A DNA stretch of 64,000 bases, taken from the NCBI GenBank assembly GCA_024138025.1, contig JAMXBD010000237.1:496001-560000 (forward strand), in the 5' to 3' direction. The translations under genes were made by a program, and so were the position numbers. The DNA comes from Combretum micranthum. Lineage: Eukaryota; Streptophyta; Magnoliopsida; Myrtales; Combretaceae. Shown in pieces: positions 36,405-48,112 of this stretch (its first letter is position 1; each line of letters opens with the position of its first letter). A model generated the notes under the pieces. That model worked only from the letters and a program-made list of their open reading frames with translations. It had not been told where the DNA came from and ran no database searches.

Positions 36405-37649
36405 GATTTAAAATTAGTGATTTTTGTGTGAAAAATAAATTAAAAAGAAAAAGAAAACGGAGAGAGTAGTTGCTGCCATTTTCTTGCAAGGGGGAGAGAG
36501 AGAAGAAAAAAAAGTTAATTTTAGTAGAAAATTATAAGAGAAGTTAAGTAAAAAACGTAGTAAAAGTTTTATCGGAAAAGATAATTGTAATAGATGTAAG
36601 AGATAAGTGTAAAAAAAAGTAGAGAGGTGGATAGTAGTAAATAGTAATAAATAGTAAATGAATAGTAAACAAGACAAATAAATTACATATAATAATAAAA
36701 ATATGTAAATAAGTGGTATCTGATGTTTTTATGAGCCGTAAAAATTGTATATGGTATTTTTATGAATTCTTATTACATTAAGAGTCTAGATTGTTTTCCA
36801 AAATATTTTCCTCGTTTTCCGTGTTAGTGCCCCTGATTTTGGAAACTGATCCCATTTGGGTACAAAACAGATGAATTTTTTGTGAATTTGATCTTTTTAG
36901 GTTATAAGACAAAATTTCGAATAATAAATTAGGGTTATCTCATTTTTATTGTTTTAGGGTTTCAAGCATGGTTTTGCTGGATCTAAATCTTTTAGAACTT
37001 ATTGTTGACCTAGGCTGGCTTTTAGGATTCCGGTTTGAATTCTAGCTTTAAGATTTACTCATAAGATTATAAAATTTAGGAGTTTAGACTTATAATATAT
37101 TTTTACTTGCTAATTTGAGTTTACTCTATTTTTATAATTTATTTAATATTTTAGGATTCTCAGGTCTGTTTAATTGAGTTTAGGGCTTCTAGTGTTAAAT
37201 GTTGACTCAGTTTGACTTTTAGATATTAGTTTTAATTTTGACTCTAACATTCACTTATAAAGTTATTGAAGAATTTAAGGGTTTACAATTTTTACCATTA
37301 CTGGTTATTTAGTAATTCTATCTCGATTTGCATGTTAGAGATCAAATAGATGAATTGTTTAGCCTAGGGATTTCAAGTCAAGCGATTGTTGGATTTTTAT
37401 TTTGTTTTCAAAGGTACTCTTTTTCTTAGGGTTTGGTATTTAGGGTTTTGTTTTCCCATCACACTTATTAGACATTTAGGGTTATTCAACTTATCTGATA
37501 TTATCTAAGGTTTCCAGAACTTGTAATTCATTAGGATCAATTCTAGGGTTTCTATAGTTTGGTTTTAACTTGACTCGATTTTTAAGGTTTCTGTTTCGAT
37601 ATTAGCTCTAGGATTAAAGGTATTAAAAAATCCAGGGGCTTACAATATT

Positions 37650-38869
37650 TCTTGTTTCAAGGGCAATAGGTGGTATGTTATCTCCATAAGAGCGTCATGT
37701 TATTATTATTGTAAATGGATCGTACAATCTATCAATAGTGGTAAATTGCAACCTAATTAGCAATGACCTTTGGGTGATAGCCATACACTGAAGGGATTAT
37801 TTATTTATTTATTTTTCTTCTTTGAGAATTTTTATTATTTTATTAATATATTTGATATTATTTTTTTATTAAATTATATTAATAGTGATCTATTAAAAGC
37901 CAAAGGAGGGTAAATTGTAAATAGATTGTTTTATGGAACATAACGGAATTTCATTTTAAAACTTATGAAGGGATGGATTTATATGTAAAAGTAACCATTA
38001 TAAACTTAGACATGTAGACAAGCATTTAAACTCAAATTATATTTTTCTTACATCCAATAGTATTTGCAACAACATTGACCTAAAAAAATCTAGGACTACC
38101 TGAGACTGAGAGGCAGAAAATTATAGATACCAAGTCGGAATTTTTCTTTTCTGGTTAGTTTCCCTAGTATGCTACTTCTGTAACCATCATTGATTGGGTT
38201 CATTTAACACCATGTTTGACACTGTTTGCCTTTCCTTAATTTATATTGTAGCTGTCATGTTCCCCAATAGCCACATATTGTTTTTTTTTCCCCCATTATT
38301 TCTTTTTACATAGCATTTTGAAATGAAATATAATTTTTGTTTTATCCTTTCCACTTGCAAAAACAAATGCCCTCATCTTGTTTCTCAGATTTTCTAGTCC
38401 ATTTGTCTCCCTCCCTCCTACTCACATTCTCTCACTTTTCTCTCTCTGGAAGAGATATACTTGTTCATCATCCATATGATGTGAATATGGTTACTTTGCT
38501 TTCTCTGTGGGACTCCACCCCACCATATTTTCCTTTCACTTTCCATGAATTCAAGACCCTCTTCTCTTTGTAATTCTTTTAACTTTGGTTCCTACTTTTT
38601 CTCATTTACAATGCTCTAGTTTGTAAAAGGAAAAAAAGAAAAAAAGAAAAAGCCTTCATAAAACAGAGCACAACCAACCAAGGGAGGAAAAGGGCAAAAA
38701 ATCTTTGCTTTTGCAAGTCAACATGCTTCAACCTTTAAAGGGTTGTTAGGGAATGTTACTTATCACACTATAGATGCAAAAAACGAAGCATTGAGTCACT
38801 GAGAGTAAGTGGGAATTTACAAGAAAGAGTGGGGAAAAAAAAAACTGAGCGTTGGTAAAAAGTGTAGAT
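37650..38869 (+). promoter_or_regulatory. Upstream region and likely 5' leader of the zinc-finger gene
   Basis: No open frame of interest is present. A CT-rich stretch (about 38400-38450, CTCCCTCC...CTCTCTCTGG) is typical of plant 5' leaders. The bases just before the start codon are A-rich with a short upstream GTGTAG, so the frame is closed immediately before ATG. I could not pick out one clear TATA box or transcript start by eye. Confidence 0.45.
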
Positions 38870-39548
38870 ATGCCAACGGTTTGGTTTGCTTTGAAGAGAT
38901 CTTTACACTGTAAATCGGAGCCATCAGATGTTCATGACCCAAAAACAAGAAAACAACTCACTACAATCCTGACTAAGAAGTCTGGCAGGTCAGGCTGTTC
39001 AAGGTCTATTGCAAATCTCAAAGATGTCATCCATGGAAGCAAGAGACATCTGGAGAAACCACCAAGTTGTAGTCCTAGATCCATAGGAAGTAGTGAGTTC
39101 CTTAACCCAATTACTCATGAGGTCATTTTGAGCAATTCCAGGTGTGAGCTTAAAATCACTGGATATGGTGAAGGGATTGGAGTAAACGGTAGTGGAAATG
39201 GTGGTGGAGGTGGTGGTGGTGTTGGGTCAGCCTTTGTTGGGACATTGACACCGGGGACACCAGGACCAGGTGGACACCCGACCATGCATTATTTTAATCC
39301 ATCGTTTAGGACTTCGTATAATGCGACTCCTCCAAGGAAGGGCCAGTCTCTTTTGGGGGAGAAAGAGGGTGGCTCAGCCCTTTTTGGTGGCAGAAGCGGT
39401 GGTGGTGGAGGGAGTGTTAGGAGTAGTACTAGAGTGTCACTTGATGGAGATACCAATGGGATGATTAACACGCTGACTTGTCATAAGTGTGGTGAGCAGT
39501 TTAGTAAATGGGAAGCTGCTGAGGCACATCACCTGTCAAAACATGCTG
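38870..39548 (+). CDS. C2H2 zinc-finger protein, exon 1 (residues 1-226)
   Basis: First coding exon of a 436-residue protein. The start is the ATG at 38870, giving MPTVWFALKRSLHCKSEPSDVHDPK, the conserved beginning of a plant C2H2 family. A TTG-started extension upstream is not credible. Residues 20-80 are basic and serine-rich (TKKSGRSGCSRSIANLKDVIHGSKRH). A glycine-rich linker follows at about 107-122 and again near 175-185, and one C2H2 finger, CHKCGEQFSKWEAAEAHHLSKH, sits at residues 204-225. The exon ends after CATGCTG with donor GTTAGA; reading on would give a stop four bases later. From memory, the closest plant relatives are Arabidopsis proteins of the At5g54630/At4g27240 type, which are little studied; nuclear DNA or RNA binding is an inference from the finger. 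Codons and length look intact. Confidence 0.93.
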
Positions 39549-40172
39549 GTTAGAATCTGGCCTTGATTAACGTTATGCTCTAATCTCTGTCTAAATGTCC
39601 TGTTTGCCTTCTTGCTGTATGTGTGCTTGCGCGCGTATGCAGTTCTTATACTGTAGCCTTTACCTTAATTTTTTCTATAGAGCCTCAAAATTTAGAGGTA
39701 AGTACAAACTTTTGTGCATGGAATCTATCTTTTTCCTTTTTTTTTTTTTCCTTTCTTTCTTTTTTGTTTAATTTCCTTTTACACATTCTGAGGAGGTCTT
39801 TTGACCTTGAGATTTGTGATTCTACTTTTTGAAATCTGGGTGAATTGTAAATTTCCATGCAATTTTCAGCTAAACAAGTTTGCATTTAAGAAAAATAGTT
39901 GAATGGTGGTTTAATTTTAATAAACTAAACGGAACGTATCTAGTGATAAATTGAAAAATTTAATAACTGGAGATACTATTTTCAAGGGTCAAATTCTCAT
40001 TTTGGTTAAAAATTGATTGAAGCAAGGTCTTATGTTTCATGTATTCATTTACCCAATTGAGTTTATAGGTACCATACCAAAATTTGATGATGGTATGAAA
40101 GTTCTTTTTGATGCCTGGTCTTCTTTAAGATGCTCAATCTATAGCTGAAATGAAGATTTTTCTTGTTAACAG
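39549..40172 (+). other. Intron of the zinc-finger gene (624 bp)
   Basis: The donor is G|GTTAGA and the acceptor is TTGTTAACAG|TT. Splicing restores HLSKHAVTELVEGDSS across the join, the form conserved in the family. The phase is 1 (a G from exon 1 and TT from exon 2 form the valine codon). The intron is T-rich, as usual in plants, with a long T-run near 39738-39753. Confidence 0.9.
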
Positions 40173-40804
40173 TTACTGAACTAGTTGAGGGAGACTCTTC
40201 CAGGAAGATAGTTGAAATAATCTGCAAGACAGGTTGGTTAAAATCCGAAAACCAATGCGGCAGGATTGAGAGGGTACTAAAAGTTCACAACATGCAAAAA
40301 ACCTTAGCTCGGTTCGAGGAGTATCGCGAAATGGTCAAGATCAAGGCTAGCAAACTTCCTAAAAAACATCCTAGGTGCCTTGCTGATGGGAATGAGCTGC
40401 TGAGGTTCTATGGCACGACCGTGGCATGCTCCCTCGGCCTAAACGGTTCATCTAGCCTATGTGTATCGGAAAAATGTTGTGTTTGTAGGATCATTCGAAA
40501 TGGATTCTCAACTAAGAAGGAATTGAAGGGTGGAATCGGTGTGTTTACTACATCCACCAGTGGTAGAGCATTCGAGTCGATTGAGATTATTGAGGAAGAT
40601 GAATCCATGAGGAAGGCATTGATAGTTTGTAGAGTGATTGCTGGAAGAGTGCATAGGCCATTGGAAAATATTCAAGAGATGGCTGGACAAACTGGGTTTG
40701 ACTCATTAGCTGGTAAAGTAGGTTTGTATTCACATATTGAGGAACTCTATTTGCTCAATCCTAGAGCTCTCCTTCCTTGTTTTGTAGTAATTTGTAAACC
40801 CTAG
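40173..40804 (+). CDS. C2H2 zinc-finger protein, exon 2 (residues 227-436)
   Basis: Second coding exon, closing at TAG 40802-40804. It encodes VTELVEGDSSRKIVEIICKTGW, IERVLKVHNMQKTLARFEEYREMVK, LPKKHPRCLADGNELLRFYGTTVACSLG, a cysteine cluster (SEKCCVCRIIRNGF) and GIGVFTTSTSGRAFESI, ending near PRALLPCFVVICKP. The ELLRFYGT...G...F-TSTSGRA layout resembles the ADP-ribosyltransferase (PARP-like) fold reported for this family, but the classic catalytic H-Y-E residues are not obvious, so enzyme activity is doubtful. No stops or frameshifts are present. The gene stands alone on the + strand with no neighbouring gene in the window. Confidence 0.93.
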
Positions 40805-43800
40805 AGATGTTATGTTGTTTTTGTCGAATATTTAGGGTAAAAAATTTCAAGAAGTGGAAATTTCTAATGTTTCAAATTATGATTTTCAAGTAAATTCACT
40901 TGAACATTTTAGCTTATGTAATCTCCTGACTTGAACATTTGAATTTTTGTCTTCTTGCAAGAGAAACTTTTAGAGTATGATATATCACGCGGCAGATTGA
41001 TTAGTAGTATATAAATATCAGCAGATATTTTTCTTCTGTGGAAAACTTTATTAAACTATATATTATTGACACTATTTATTTAAAATAAATTGATATGTAT
41101 CCATTATTCATGTCACCATTTACCTTGAGTGGTGTCTAATTAATTTAAAATTTACATTGGATATGTAAACTTGTAGAGACAAAGTAAAAGACAGCAAAGG
41201 AAAAACAAAATTTGAAAAGGTGGTTGTCATTATGTCCATCCTACAGGCTGAAACTTGAATGTGTGAATGTGATGTTGCATGTTATTTGTACATTCATGAC
41301 AAGTACTTTTGACACATATGCAATTGAATGTTTAAATGGGTAAAAGGACAATAAATTATATAAACTAAGAATATATTTCTTCAAATAGTAATTTTTTAAT
41401 TTTAATTTTAATTTTTTTTTTTACCTTTTTTGTTGCTTCTGCAATATACAAACAAAATGGTAAATTCAGTATCTGACACCCATGTAACATGTTATTATTT
41501 CGAATGTAACATTTAATAATCTTTAAATTTGAATAACACTGTTTAAATAAAAAGTTCAATAAGTACTTGTACAATATTTAAGATTTAAGAATATACAAAA
41601 ATTTGGGATATAAGTTAAGAAAACAACTAAAATTTTGTCTTATTCCTTTATTTTTCTAATTAACAGAATCAAGATGCGGAATCAGCCACGGGAAATCATT
41701 TGAAAATAATGATAAGAGAATGTACAAAGTTTATTAATTTCGAATTGGACTTTGATGAAAATGATGCATGTGACTTTTGAGGAAATTATAGTGCCTTATA
41801 ATGGTCTATGTCAATGTTAGTATTAAAAAAATGTGAACCCACCACCTTGACCCTTGTTATGTGACTTGTGAGCCTCATGGCTCATAGTGCTTGGAGTTGC
41901 AATTGCAAATAAATAACTGACAATCTTGTCGGTGTTTTGAAAAAAATCATGTTTTGGGTCTTGTGATCTAATAATACAGCCAGCCCTTGGATTTCATGAA
42001 TGAAATTACTAGAACATAGTAACTACATTAATTTATTTGTTCCCAATTCCCCAAACTGAAGCCAGTTGAAAATCAAACAAATTGAGACAATCACTAGATA
42101 AAATATTGGATTAATTCATGAAAACAATCTTTGTGTTTTTACTTTCTATTTTCATTTTTCTTTTAACTTTACATCACTTTATTTAATTTTATACGTAAAA
42201 AATTGGTTTATAAAATTGAGGATGAGCATGTTACCCTAATATAACTTATGCTCAATAGTATCCTGTTCTTTTTTTTTTTAAGCTGTTTAATAATATCCTA
42301 TTCGATTAGGTAAGTTTCCAATAAGTATTAAAGGCCTCGGAGTTATATTAAGAAGCAATATTGGGAGAATCTATTCTTGTAAGAAGGATGTGTTACAACA
42401 TCTTTTTACCCTATACTTACCTTAAACATATTTTCATTGTATGCAAGATCAAACTTTTACTCATTAGATTTATATCTGAAATTTAAATATGCTCAATGTC
42501 ATTCCTAATTAAACTTTTATTTAGCAAATTTCTTACCTTCATTACATGGAGTGGTAAAGACTTATTAAGTAAAGATGAGCTTTTATGGTCCCATCAACAA
42601 TCGTCCAGTCAACAATTTAATTGTTAAAATAAATATAATAATTAAAATATAAATTATTTTAGTGATTCGATCACGATTATGTATGATATAAGCTATTAAA
42701 TAGTGATGGGATGGGATCGATGCCATTAAAATTAATAATGAAATCATAGAATTTTTCATATAAAAAGTACAAATTATAACATATTGGCATTAGCTAATAA
42801 AATTTCAATTAGATATGAGATGATAAAAGTTAAAAAAAGGCGTAGATGATAAGAAATTTTATATCTGAGAGGTGAAATTAAAATAATACCTAAAATTCAA
42901 TTACTAGTCATTAGCAGTTTTGACATTTCTCAAAAAGTTATACAGATTGAAAAAAAAAAAAAAGTAAAAGTAAATGGTAATAATCAACGAGACGCGTGGC
43001 TGTTGGTAGGGACGAATTTATCTAATAGCATGACAAATTAAGGCCATAGGTTGGGAACATCTTGAACACTACTATACCATGAAAGACTTATAGGAATCAC
43101 TTTTTTCCTTTCTTTCTTTCTTTTTAAATTTTTTTTTTTCGGTAGAACAAGAAATTTATCAACATAAATAAACAAACATGCAAAGGTATATTCTAAGAAT
43201 TGTTACAAGAGGTGTTCCGTACAGAGAGAAAAAAACTTCATATTTAATTCATATTACATTTTAGTTATTTTAACATCATACTTTTATTTTTTTTTAAATA
43301 TATATTTCTCATGAAATAGATGCTGATGAAAAATTAATAAGTTTACTTATAAATTAATCAAATATATACGATACAGATATGATATAGATAAATTATAAAT
43401 ATAAATTATTATATATAAATACAATACATATAAAAATCTGACTATCGGCACAGCCCAAAGTTGTATACACACACACATAAGAAGTATATTAAAATTATCA
43501 CAGGCATTTTCTTGAAGATGCCATGTCGTTCTGGTTCAGAGGCAGACAACTGCTTCAGTTCAAACAAGGATAGGTCCAAGACATGAGTACAGCTTACATG
43601 AGTAGAATGGATTTTACATGTCATGTGTCGGCTTTACAGGCAATTTTTATTTTTTTCTTTGTGGATTTTTCTATTTTCCTCTTAATTCTCATTTGTTTTT
43701 ATGCATTTATTTTCTGCTCACCTTTTGAGATTTGTTTTATTTTCATGTAGGTATCTCCATAAATAAATTGTGCTACACAGTATAAACTAGAGATTTAAAT

Positions 43801-44050
43801 ACGATATATAATGCCCCTTATGATATAGCAAAAATGTAAAAAAAAAAAATTTTCATATCTTAGTTCATATTCTATAAAAATCTGTACACAACCTAAGATA
43901 TTTTTGAAATTTCAAAACTCTATAATCATCCTTTATGTTGATTCTACCATTCTCATGCAACCACTCTTATGCCACTAGTATTATTACATCATTAGTTTTT
44001 TTTTTTTTTTTTTTTGCCACCAACATCATTAGATTTATCACATCATTGTT
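40805..44050. other. 3' flank of the zinc-finger gene and intergenic DNA
   Basis: The first few hundred bases should hold the 3' UTR; AATAAA-like words occur near 41083, but none stands out. Beyond that the sequence is AT-rich with long T-runs (43127-43139, 43998-44017). No gene or bounded transposon was found. Confidence 0.5.
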
Positions 44051-44059
44051 ATTCTAGTT

Positions 44060-44703
44060 AATGCTATATACAAGTCGAGTAAAGCTAACTTGAACTTGAT
44101 TCGTATAAGATACTATCAAGCTTGAGCTAAGTTGAGCTGAACATAAATTTTTATCGAGCTTGAAATATAGCCTCTAGCCTTTGGCCTCTAGCTTGATTGT
44201 TTTACATAAAGAAGTTTTTTTTTTTTTTTTAAGCTTGAACTTAGCTCATTTACGAAATGAACTCGAGTCGAGCTCAGCTTAAAGCAAGCTGAGTTTGAGT
44301 AGCCTATGAGTTGTTTGACTTGTGTTAAATTCAAGAAGTTAAATACACAAAATGAATAAGTATATGAAAAATAAACGAATGGATAGTGAATAAAATAACT
44401 TATATATGTGTGTATATATATATATATATAGTTTTTTGTTTAAATTATATTTATAAAAAATAATATGTAAAATAAAATTCACAAACCTACTTATAAACTT
44501 GCTCACGAACCTAAACAAGTAAGCATCAATAGTTGACTCATGAGCTTAAGCAAGAGTTGAACTTAAGTTCAATCTATATACATAAATAAAATTTATTTTA
44601 AGCTAAAATTTGGTTCGTTTACTAATTGGTCATAAACCTATCTAACCATTAAGTGAGCTAAGTTTGAGTAGTTTGCAAGTAGTTTTACTCTTTTGCAATC
44701 CTA
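44060..44703. mobile_element. AGCTCG-rich hAT-type non-autonomous repeat
   Basis: It contains many AGCTCGA/GAGCTYAG/AACTCGAGTCGAGC words on both strands. The right end, TTTTGCAATCCTA, matches the right tip style of the element at 54416-54960. The left tip (about TATATACAAGTCGAGT) is eroded, and no target duplication was found. It has no coding content. Confidence 0.5.
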
Positions 44704-44882
44704 AATCCAGAGACTATTATAACCATCTTACTATTGCCACCTTAAAACTTCCATCTATGTTTATCTCTCAATGCACCATCACTAGTACAACTGTAAGTTT
44801 TATCCCCACAACTAAAGCAATCACCATTAGTACCATATTTACCACCATTATTATTTTTATGACCATCACACCTTAGTTTAAA

Positions 44883-45194
44883 TTGCTTAGTACAAATGAG
44901 CCAAAAGATTTAGGTACTCAAGCTTTGCCTACTTGGGTTTTTACACATGTGCATAAGCATGTTAATCAAGATAATGTTGGTGGGTTGTTTAGGCATGAGC
45001 ATGAATACATGCAGTTAGGCACGGTAAGGGTTGAGGACTCAACCACCTCCTCAAAGATGATTCATTCTAAACCATCAAAGTTGAAGTTTAAATTATCTTG
45101 TACCATAAGTAATGGTATCATTTATACATTAGTAGGCTATCAAGGAAGGACATCAAAATTTACCTTTTGCTCCTCGATTTCTTGCACTTGTTAA
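44883..45194 (+). other. Unrecognised 103-codon open frame
   Basis: The frame is open and not low in complexity (ends SKFTFCSSISCTC), but I recognise no domain, and it has no clear neighbours, introns or codon support. It lies in repeat-rich DNA and is more likely a chance frame or a transposon remnant than a gene. Confidence 0.2.
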
Positions 45195-46189
45195 AATACT
45201 AATTCGTTATACAATTTGGAAGTGGCTTCACTTTTGGTCCTAGTGCCTACTTTGTATAATTTATTTCCTCCTTTAAAAAGGTGAGATCCATGAACCCATT
45301 GTATGAATTTTTCAGCCCTAGTGCAAGTATTGGATACCGTATTCTTACCTCATGTGTTTGATACAAGCTTTACATCAAACTCTACAAATCTTCATCATGA
45401 GCAATAACATACTTCACAACATTTTTTTTATTTATCGATGTTGCATTAAAATTTCTTAACAATGGTTATAGCATGAAACATTAACTAAAGATCAAGTATT
45501 GTTGTAATATAGAATGAGTATGAGAAGGGATTGAAGTAATTTGGAGATTCTTTGTCATTAAACCTAGTAGAATGAAGCATTGAATGACTAACACATTATC
45601 TTAACATAATCAAGATGTCAACAAAGTGGGAAGTACGTTATCGCTCGTGGAATATTTTAAGTCAAGCAAGTGATTTGCTCACCTGAAGAAAACCTTAGGA
45701 ATGTCCAATATGTGCTTGCATTTTTTGAATCCCCATTTACCATTTACCCACTATTTGTATTGGGAGTGTTGATGTGAATTTTATGAAATGTGATTAACCC
45801 CTTTTAATCTCTAAGGACCCCACAATCATTTTGAATATTATCTTTCACTTCATTTGATAGTTAAGAGGTAGACCACTTTAGCTTAACCACAACTCTTGCA
45901 AAAATTTGGTATTTGTTGTGTTTGTGCTTAGAAGTAAAATTGTTGATTAGCTACTAAATCTTGAAATGCATTTAACTATCCTATAAGTGTTTAGCCTAAC
46001 ATGTATAGTCAAATTCAATACAAAGGGATGCAAGGGATATGAAAGAGCTTTTCGCTACAAATTGGAACCAACATATTCTTCAATGTTCTAATCAAAGCCA
46101 TGTTGTTGGAATTGTCATATAAGATATTAAACACCCTTTGTATGCAATGTGTCACGAACTGGGAGAGTCTCCCCTTCTAGAGTGCCAGT

Positions 46190-47390
46190 GCGACACTTGA
46201 CCATCTTTTATATTATTATTTACTTGCATTCTGGATGGTGAGCCAGCCTTTTCTTTCCTAATTTTCCAAGTCTGTTCAGAGTCGATCCTTCTCTTTAAAA
46301 GTGTCCTCTTCACATTATCATAGTCCTCCATATATTTGGGAGATTCAACTATTCTGATTAGTTTTGGCTTGTGTTGGTCCCATCAAGAGAGTAGCATCAG
46401 CTTTTGACTAGTTTGTTTATGGGAGGCCAAACTTGCCATCAGAGTTTACTCATTCCATAAGCAAACCATCCTGTTGATGCCACTTATAACACTACATGCC
46501 TGGGTTGAATACTCCCACCAAGCCCTCACCTCTCGAATCATGATGCTCTCCCTAACCGAAATTCATAACGCTCTCGTCTTGAGGCAAATTTGCTATCATT
46601 ACCCACTCCCTTAAGATCTCTAACCTTATTCCACATCTTTCATCAACCTACCTAAGATCATCCTATTAGGACTTCAGGCTTCCTCTCATCCTCACCCATT
46701 TATCCATCCTTGTTGAGCTACCTAGTGGTAGAGTTTGCTCACCAAAGTTTATTATCAAATTCTTGCTTCAACCCAACTCGCGACATAGCTACCCTCTAGC
46801 AATGATGTCCTTCCTTTGGTGGCTACTCCTCACCATAAGCTTCATCTACACAAGTTGAATTGACAACAATATTAAGGCATATTCTTGTTTCAATCAGAAA
46901 TCTTAGCAACGATGTTTCCCTTTGGTGGTTTTTCATATCATTGAGCTTCGTCGACATGAGCCAATGTGACAATAAGAACTGGCCTCACACAAAGTACACT
47001 GGGTAGCATTTAGGTGGCTTGATGGAGCTAGTGGAGTGCCCGTGCCTATTCGACCATCTCTCATATTAGCATTTACTTACATTTTGGATAGTGAGTCAGC
47101 CTTCTCTTTATTGATTTTCTAAGTCTATTATGAACCTATCCTTAAGAGCATCCTCTTAGCATTATCGTAGTTTTTTATATGTTTGGGAGGTTCAACTATT
47201 CTAACTAGTTTCGGCTTACCTGAGCCTCATTAAGAGAGAGGCATTAACTCTTGACTAGTCTGCTCATTGAGGCCAAATCTGCCTTCAGAGTTAACCTATT
47301 ACTCGATCAAATTACCCTGTTGATGTTACTTGCAACAATACATACCTAAGTTGAACACTCCCACCAAGTCCTCAGCTCTTGGATTGTGAC
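46190..47390 (+). repeat. Diverged direct duplication, about 840-bp spacing
   Basis: 46196-46555 and about 47033-47390 align over most of their length. They share GACCATCT, TTACTTNCATTNTGGATNGTGAG, CAGCCTT, ATATNTTTGGGAGNTTCAACTATTCT and CTCCCACCAAG-CCTCA in the same order. Between them, two shorter related blocks occur near 46797 and 46910 (AGCAAYGATGT-CCTTTGGTGG). The segment seems to have grown by repeated local duplication. The original element is unknown. Confidence 0.7.
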
Positions 47391-48020
47391 ACCATGGCAT
47401 AAATGATATTGATTGCATTGGTGATGATTATTGACGTAGGCTTCCAAAAAAAAAAAAAAACATGAACCAGATAAACCCCTTTTGTAGCGTGGAGAACCTA
47501 CAGGACTTTCACCTCCTAACCAATGGGGCAACATGACTCATTAGAGTCGTGGTGGCTAAAGCATCACCTTAAAAAGTTCTTTTTTATTTTAATTTAATAA
47601 AGAAAATTAGAGGAAAACCAAGTGATTTGTAATTGGATTTTGAACTTCAATTAAGACCCAACAATTTTTTAGATGGTCCTTGCATTAATACATGTCCGAG
47701 CTGAACACTTCCATCAAATCCTTAGCTCTTGGACCATGACACCGTGTGCACAAATAATATTGATTGAATTGGTGATGCTTATTGATGTAGGTTTCAAAAA
47801 AACAATATAAACCAAATGATCCCTTTTGTAGCCTGGAGAACCTATCGAACTTTAACCTCCTAACCAGTAGGGCAACATGACTCACCAGAGCCATGGTGGC
47901 TAAACCATCATTAAAAGTTTTTTTTTTATATTTTATTTTAATAAAGAAAATTAAAAGAAAACATAGTAATTTGTAATTGGATTGTGTGCTTCAATTAAGA
48001 CCCAACAATTTTTAAGATGC
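47340..48020 (+). repeat. Direct duplication, about 350-bp period
   Basis: Copy one (about 47340-47675) and copy two (about 47690-48020) share GAACACT-CCA-CAA-TCCT-AGCTCTTGGA, ATATTGATTG-ATTGGTGATG, CCTTTTGTAGC-TGGAGAACCTA, GGGCAACATGACTCA and the end CTTCAATTAAGACCCAACAA. Copy two stops about 90 bases before the hAT insertion at 48113. A partial third copy lies near 46486-46560. Confidence 0.85.
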
Positions 48021-48112
48021 CTTCTTTCTTTTACAATCTAATTTTTGAGTTGTGGCTATTTACCATCACAAAATGGTTACACCAACTCATACGACGATAA
48101 TTAACTACCCTT

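Larger units (their letters stand above)
33109..37644 (-). mobile_element. Probable very long solo LTR (Ty3/gypsy-like), 4.5 kb
   Basis: Read on the - strand the stretch begins TGTAAGCCCCTGGATTT and ends TTGGGCGTAACA, both in the style of plant gypsy LTR tips. The 5-bp flanks ATGTT (33104-33108) and ATATT (37645-37649) agree at 4 of 5. It has a - strand TATAAATA box (36397-36404), pyrimidine-rich sequence downstream of it, and no pol domain. A 4.5-kb LTR is within the range known for long-LTR chromoviruses, but I cannot exclude a composite of several repeats. Confidence 0.5.

Noticed and set aside
38852..38869. TTG-started extension of the zinc-finger protein upstream of ATG 38870.
   Set aside because: Plant genes rarely start at TTG, and the conserved family start MPTVWF begins at 38870.
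39270..39471. Open frames on both strands overlapping the glycine-rich part of the zinc-finger exon.
   Set aside because: They are shadows of exon 1 caused by GGT/GGA repeats; the exon frame has the conserved domain and correct splicing.
45640..46140. Possible second hAT transposase remnant on the - strand (a YDNSNN-like start followed by KNMLVPICSEKLFH).
   Set aside because: Only a short, loosely similar run could be read, and the expected HILNL and later blocks are not convincing. It was not listed as a feature.
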